DNA from: Flemingiibacterium sp045587285
Lineage (GTDB): Bacteria > Bacillota > Clostridia > Oscillospirales > CAG-272
Reading direction: 5' to 3'
NCBI GenBank assembly: GCA_045587285.1
Contig: JAZNBZ010000140.1
Location: forward strand, 1-8,146
DNA length: 8,146 bases
Shown here: piece after piece, positions 6,258 through 8,146 of the stretch
Numbering within the stretch: position 1 is the first letter of the stretch
How the letters are laid out: each line of letters begins with the position of its first letter
Made by a program: the position numbers and the translations under genes
The notes under the pieces: model-generated
Database searches by the model: none
Told to the model about the DNA's origin: nothing
The model's input: the letters and a program-made list of their open reading frames with translations, nothing else

Positions 6258-7679
6258 ATGCCAAAGCCCTTCAAGGCAACCTTCGAGGAAAACGCAAAAT
6301 ATCTCGACCGCGTTTTCGGCGTCGGAATAAACTACGATTTCGTCGGGCGCGAGCGTATCGTCGCGGGACGGCGCACGCGCTTCTATTTCGTTGACGGCTT
6401 TGCAAATACAGCCGTTATGGATAGGCTTTTCATATATCTCGCCGAGCTTGAAAGCCTCGACGGAGTAAGCGACGCCGAGGCGTTTGCCGCGGAGTATCTT
6501 CCGCACACCGAGGCGACGGTACAGCGCGATATTGACAGCTTCGTATACGCCGTTATGAGCGGCACTATGGGAATCATCATCGACGGGATAAACTCCGTCG
6601 GCATCACTATCGACACGCGAATGTACCCTATGCGAAGCGTCGGGCAATCGGAAAACGACCGCGTGCTTCGCGGTGCGCACGACAGCTTCACTGAAACGAT
6701 AAAGCAGAACACTACCCTGCTCCGCCGCCGTGTGCGCGATACGAATCTTCGTTTTGAGCACCTGTCCGTCGGCGACGCGTCACCCTCTGACGTGGTCGTG
6801 TCCTATATTGAGGGCAAGGCGGACGCAAAATACGTGCGTAACTTGATAAGCAAGCTAAAGAAAATAAAGGTGGACACGTTAACGCTCGGTCAACAGAGCC
6901 TTGCGGAGTGTCTTATCGGGCGCGGTTGGTTTGATCCGTTCCCGAAATTACGCTACACCGAGCGCCCCGATGCCGCCGCCGCGCATCTTTTCGAGGGGAG
7001 CGTTATAGTTTTGGTTGACACCTCGCCCGAGGCGATGATACTGCCAACGTGTCTTTTCGATTTTATGCAGGAAACGAACGATTACTATTTCCCGCCTTTG
7101 ACGGGCTCGTATCTTCGCCTCTTACGCTATTTCGTATTCGCACTGACGCTGCTGCTCACGCCGACGTGGTATCTTCTCATCACGCACGAGGCGTGGATAC
7201 CCGAATGGCTCGCGTTTATCACGGTTGACACCGAGTGCAATATGCCGATACTTTTGCAGCTATACGTCGTCGAGTTCGCACTCGACGGGCTGAAGCTCGC
7301 ATCGATGAACACGCCAAGCTCGCTCAACAACACCTTCGGTGTGGTCGGCGGTCTGATACTCGGCGATTTCGCGGTGCAGATAGGCTGGTTCGTGCCCGAG
7401 GTCATCGTTTATATGGCGTTCGTGGCAATAGCCAACTTCTCGCAGTCGAGCTATGAGCTCGGCTACGCGTTTAAGTTTATGCGGCTACTGCTTCTCACGA
7501 CCACCGCGCTCGGCGGTCTGTGGGGTTATATTATCGGGCTCATACTGATAGTAGCCCTCGCCGCGTCAAACAAAACGGTGAACGGAAAACGCCACTATCT
7601 CTATCCCCTCATTCCGTTTAACGGCAATGCACTAAAGCGCCTCATAGTACGCGAGAGATTGCGGACGAGGGATGAGTAG
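6258..7679 (+). CDS. spoVAF: SpoVAF/GerA-family spore germination membrane protein
   Basis: A 473-residue inner-membrane protein of the GerA family (A-subunit type). A long soluble N-terminal half (1 to about 285) carries MYPMRSVGQSENDRVLRGAHDSF (within 122-144), TLLRRRVRD (153-161), VVSYIEGKAD (180-189), and RYTERPDAAAAHLFEG (232-247) with VDTSPEAMILPT (253-264). Hydrophobic segments follow at about 288-309, 330-347, 358-378, 381-397 and 408-436, ending in a basic tail. The TERPD-x-AAAH-L-EG and VDTSP block resembles SpoVAF more than nutrient-receptor GerAA, as far as I can recall these families. Members act in the spore inner membrane during ion and dipicolinate release in germination. No GerB/GerC partner or spoVA gene is in the window; the gene stands alone after a 204-base gap. 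The start has GGGAAG upstream at suitable distance. Confidence 0.85.
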   Translation: MPKPFKATFEENAKYLDRVFGVGINYDFVGRERIVAGRRTRFYFVDGFANTAVMDRLFIYLAELESLDGVSDAEAFAAEYLPHTEATVQRDIDSFVYAVMSGTMGIIIDGINSVGITIDTRMYPMRSVGQSENDRVLRGAHDSFTETIKQNTTLLRRRVRDTNLRFEHLSVGDASPSDVVVSYIEGKADAKYVRNLISKLKKIKVDTLTLGQQSLAECLIGRGWFDPFPKLRYTERPDAAAAHLFEGSVIVLVDTSPEAMILPTCLFDFMQETNDYYFPPLTGSYLRLLRYFVFALTLLLTPTWYLLITHEAWIPEWLAFITVDTECNMPILLQLYVVEFALDGLKLASMNTPSSLNNTFGVVGGLILGDFAVQIGWFVPEVIVYMAFVAIANFSQSSYELGYAFKFMRLLLLTTTALGGLWGYIIGLILIVALAASNKTVNGKRHYLYPLIPFNGNALKRLIVRERLRTRDE

Positions 7680-7699
7680 GGGACGCGAGGGGAACGGTC

Positions 7700-7715
7700 G
7701 CTTTTTGAAAAAAGC
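7700..7715. terminator. Short hairpin just after the spoVAF-like gene, possible terminator
   Basis: GCTTTT (7700-7705) and AAAAGC (7710-7715) form a small AT-rich stem about 20 bases after the stop codon. It is not directly followed by a T-run; CTCCGCAAAAACTTTT comes next. It is the best placed candidate for ending the transcript, but a weak one. Confidence 0.3.
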
Positions 7716-7840
7716 TCCGCAAAAACTTTTATACAACGCTTCGCTCACCTTTGGTTTGCGAGAGGGAAAATAAGATTTAGCGCTCTCGATACGCCACGCT
7801 CACTTTGCGCTTCGATTTTCGTGCACCGCGCCATACCCAG

Positions 7841-7876
7841 CCGGGGACCTCGGCGACACCCGTGTCGCCACCCCGG
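7841..7876. other. Nested GC-rich hairpin
   Basis: CCGGGG (7841-7846) pairs with CCCCGG (7871-7876). Inside it GGCGACA (7852-7858) pairs with TGTCGCC (7863-7869) around a CCCG loop. An asymmetric internal loop (ACCTC opposite A) separates the stems. Both helices are perfect. No known RNA family was recognised. Confidence 0.5.
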
Positions 7877-8036
7877 CGACTGTTTAGCGGTACCGAACGA
7901 TGGTAATATCCCGTCAGGAGTGGGCGCCGTAGCGCGCAGACGCTTCGCTGTGCGCGAAAGTTAGCAAACGGTAGGGGCGCGTCGCTTTTAGCCGTAGAAT
8001 CGCGCACCGTCGCGCACGCAAAGAAACCCTTTCCGC

Positions 8037-8060
8037 ACGCCGCCTTCTTTTAGGCGGCGT
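8037..8060. other. Perfect 9-bp hairpin
   Basis: ACGCCGCCT (8037-8045) and AGGCGGCGT (8052-8060) pair perfectly around TCTTTT. There is no T-run on either side, so it is not a standard terminator. Confidence 0.5.
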
Positions 8061-8081
8061 AGCCGTGTGAGAGAGGGGTAC

Positions 8082-8126
8082 AAGGGGAGAGGGAGATTTG
8101 GCGTTTGAAAATCTTCCTCTCCCCTT
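8082..8126 (+). other. Eighteen-base stem-loop near the right edge
   Basis: An 18-base arm, AAGGGGAGAGGGAGATTT (8082-8099), pairs with AAATCTTCCTCTCCCCTT (8109-8126) around a 9-base loop. The single non-Watson-Crick position (8093 with 8115) is G-U if read from the plus strand but A-C from the minus strand, which mildly favours plus-strand RNA. The downstream sequence GCGTTTCCCC has no clear U-run. It may be a terminator-like structure or a dispersed palindrome. Confidence 0.5.
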
Positions 8127-8146
8127 GCGTTTCCCCGAGTCGCCAA

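Larger units (their letters stand above)
7680..8146. other. Non-coding stretch to the right edge, rich in hairpins
   Basis: No convincing protein gene, tRNA or rRNA was found in these 467 bases. The only sizeable reading frame (minus strand, 8007-7777) is Arg/Ser-rich, has no recognisable domain and lies over strong inverted repeats. The stretch contains the structures listed separately at 7700-7715, 7841-7876, 8037-8060 and 8082-8126. It also holds a GC-rich tract, 7910-7975, with CGCGCA/TGCGCG partial pairing. A GTAGGGGCG fragment at 7972-7980 recalls part of the 295-367/6103-6172 repeat. It may be an assembly of dispersed palindromic repeats or an unrecognised structured RNA. Confidence 0.55.

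Noticed and set aside
7780..8000. tRNA, 5S rRNA, SRP RNA or RNase P RNA in the right-hand stretch
   Set aside because: No GGTTCRA T-arm, CCA-end cloverleaf, or conserved core of these RNAs was recognised on either strand.
7777..8007. A 76-codon minus-strand frame in the right-hand non-coding stretch
   Set aside because: The composition (Arg, Ser rich) is that of random GC-rich DNA, there is no good ribosome binding site or domain, and it spans a perfect nested hairpin.
1..8146. CRISPR array, integrase, insertion sequence or defence system
   Set aside because: No regularly spaced direct repeats, transposase/integrase motifs or known defence domains were seen. The only repeats are palindromic non-coding elements.

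Overview
The window looks like a chromosomal piece of a spore-forming, gut-type clostridium (Bacillota). Three things point that way: a SpoVAF/GerA-family spore germination membrane protein, a short cytoplasmic-looking Amidase_3 protein, and palindromic, MITE-like intergenic repeats of the kind common in uncultured Clostridia. Base composition is moderately GC-rich, with AT-rich promoter stretches. The genus cannot be named from this sequence.

Left part, 1-5434, minus strand. Read in the direction of transcription the genes are a TtcA-type tRNA thiolase (5434-4685), a glutamine-dependent asparagine synthetase-type amidotransferase (4449-2608), an ATP-grasp ligase resembling D-aspartate ligase (2332-1097), an aspartate/glutamate racemase-family protein overlapping it by 14 bases (1110-394), and the N-terminal 84 codons of MurE, which runs off the left edge (254-1). 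A MITE-like element of about 140 bp sits between the amidotransferase and the ligase. A long hairpin repeat sits between the racemase and murE.

Right part, 5493-8146, plus strand. The Amidase_3 protein (5493-6053) is divergent from ttcA. A second copy of the hairpin repeat follows it, then the SpoVAF-like protein (6258-7679). The last 467 bases hold no convincing gene but several strong hairpins.

Main reading: racemase, D-Asp-ligase-like ATP-grasp enzyme, AsnB/AsnH-like amidotransferase and MurE together resemble the toolkit that makes a D-aspartate/D-asparagine peptidoglycan cross-bridge in Enterococcus faecium and Lactococcus lactis. In that scheme the racemase supplies D-Asp, the ligase attaches it to residue 3 of the stem peptide, the amidotransferase converts it to D-Asn, and MurE adds residue 3 itself. 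Finding this set in a sporulating clostridium would be unusual, since most relatives have directly cross-linked meso-DAP walls. The assignment rests on family resemblance and gene order, not on biochemistry.
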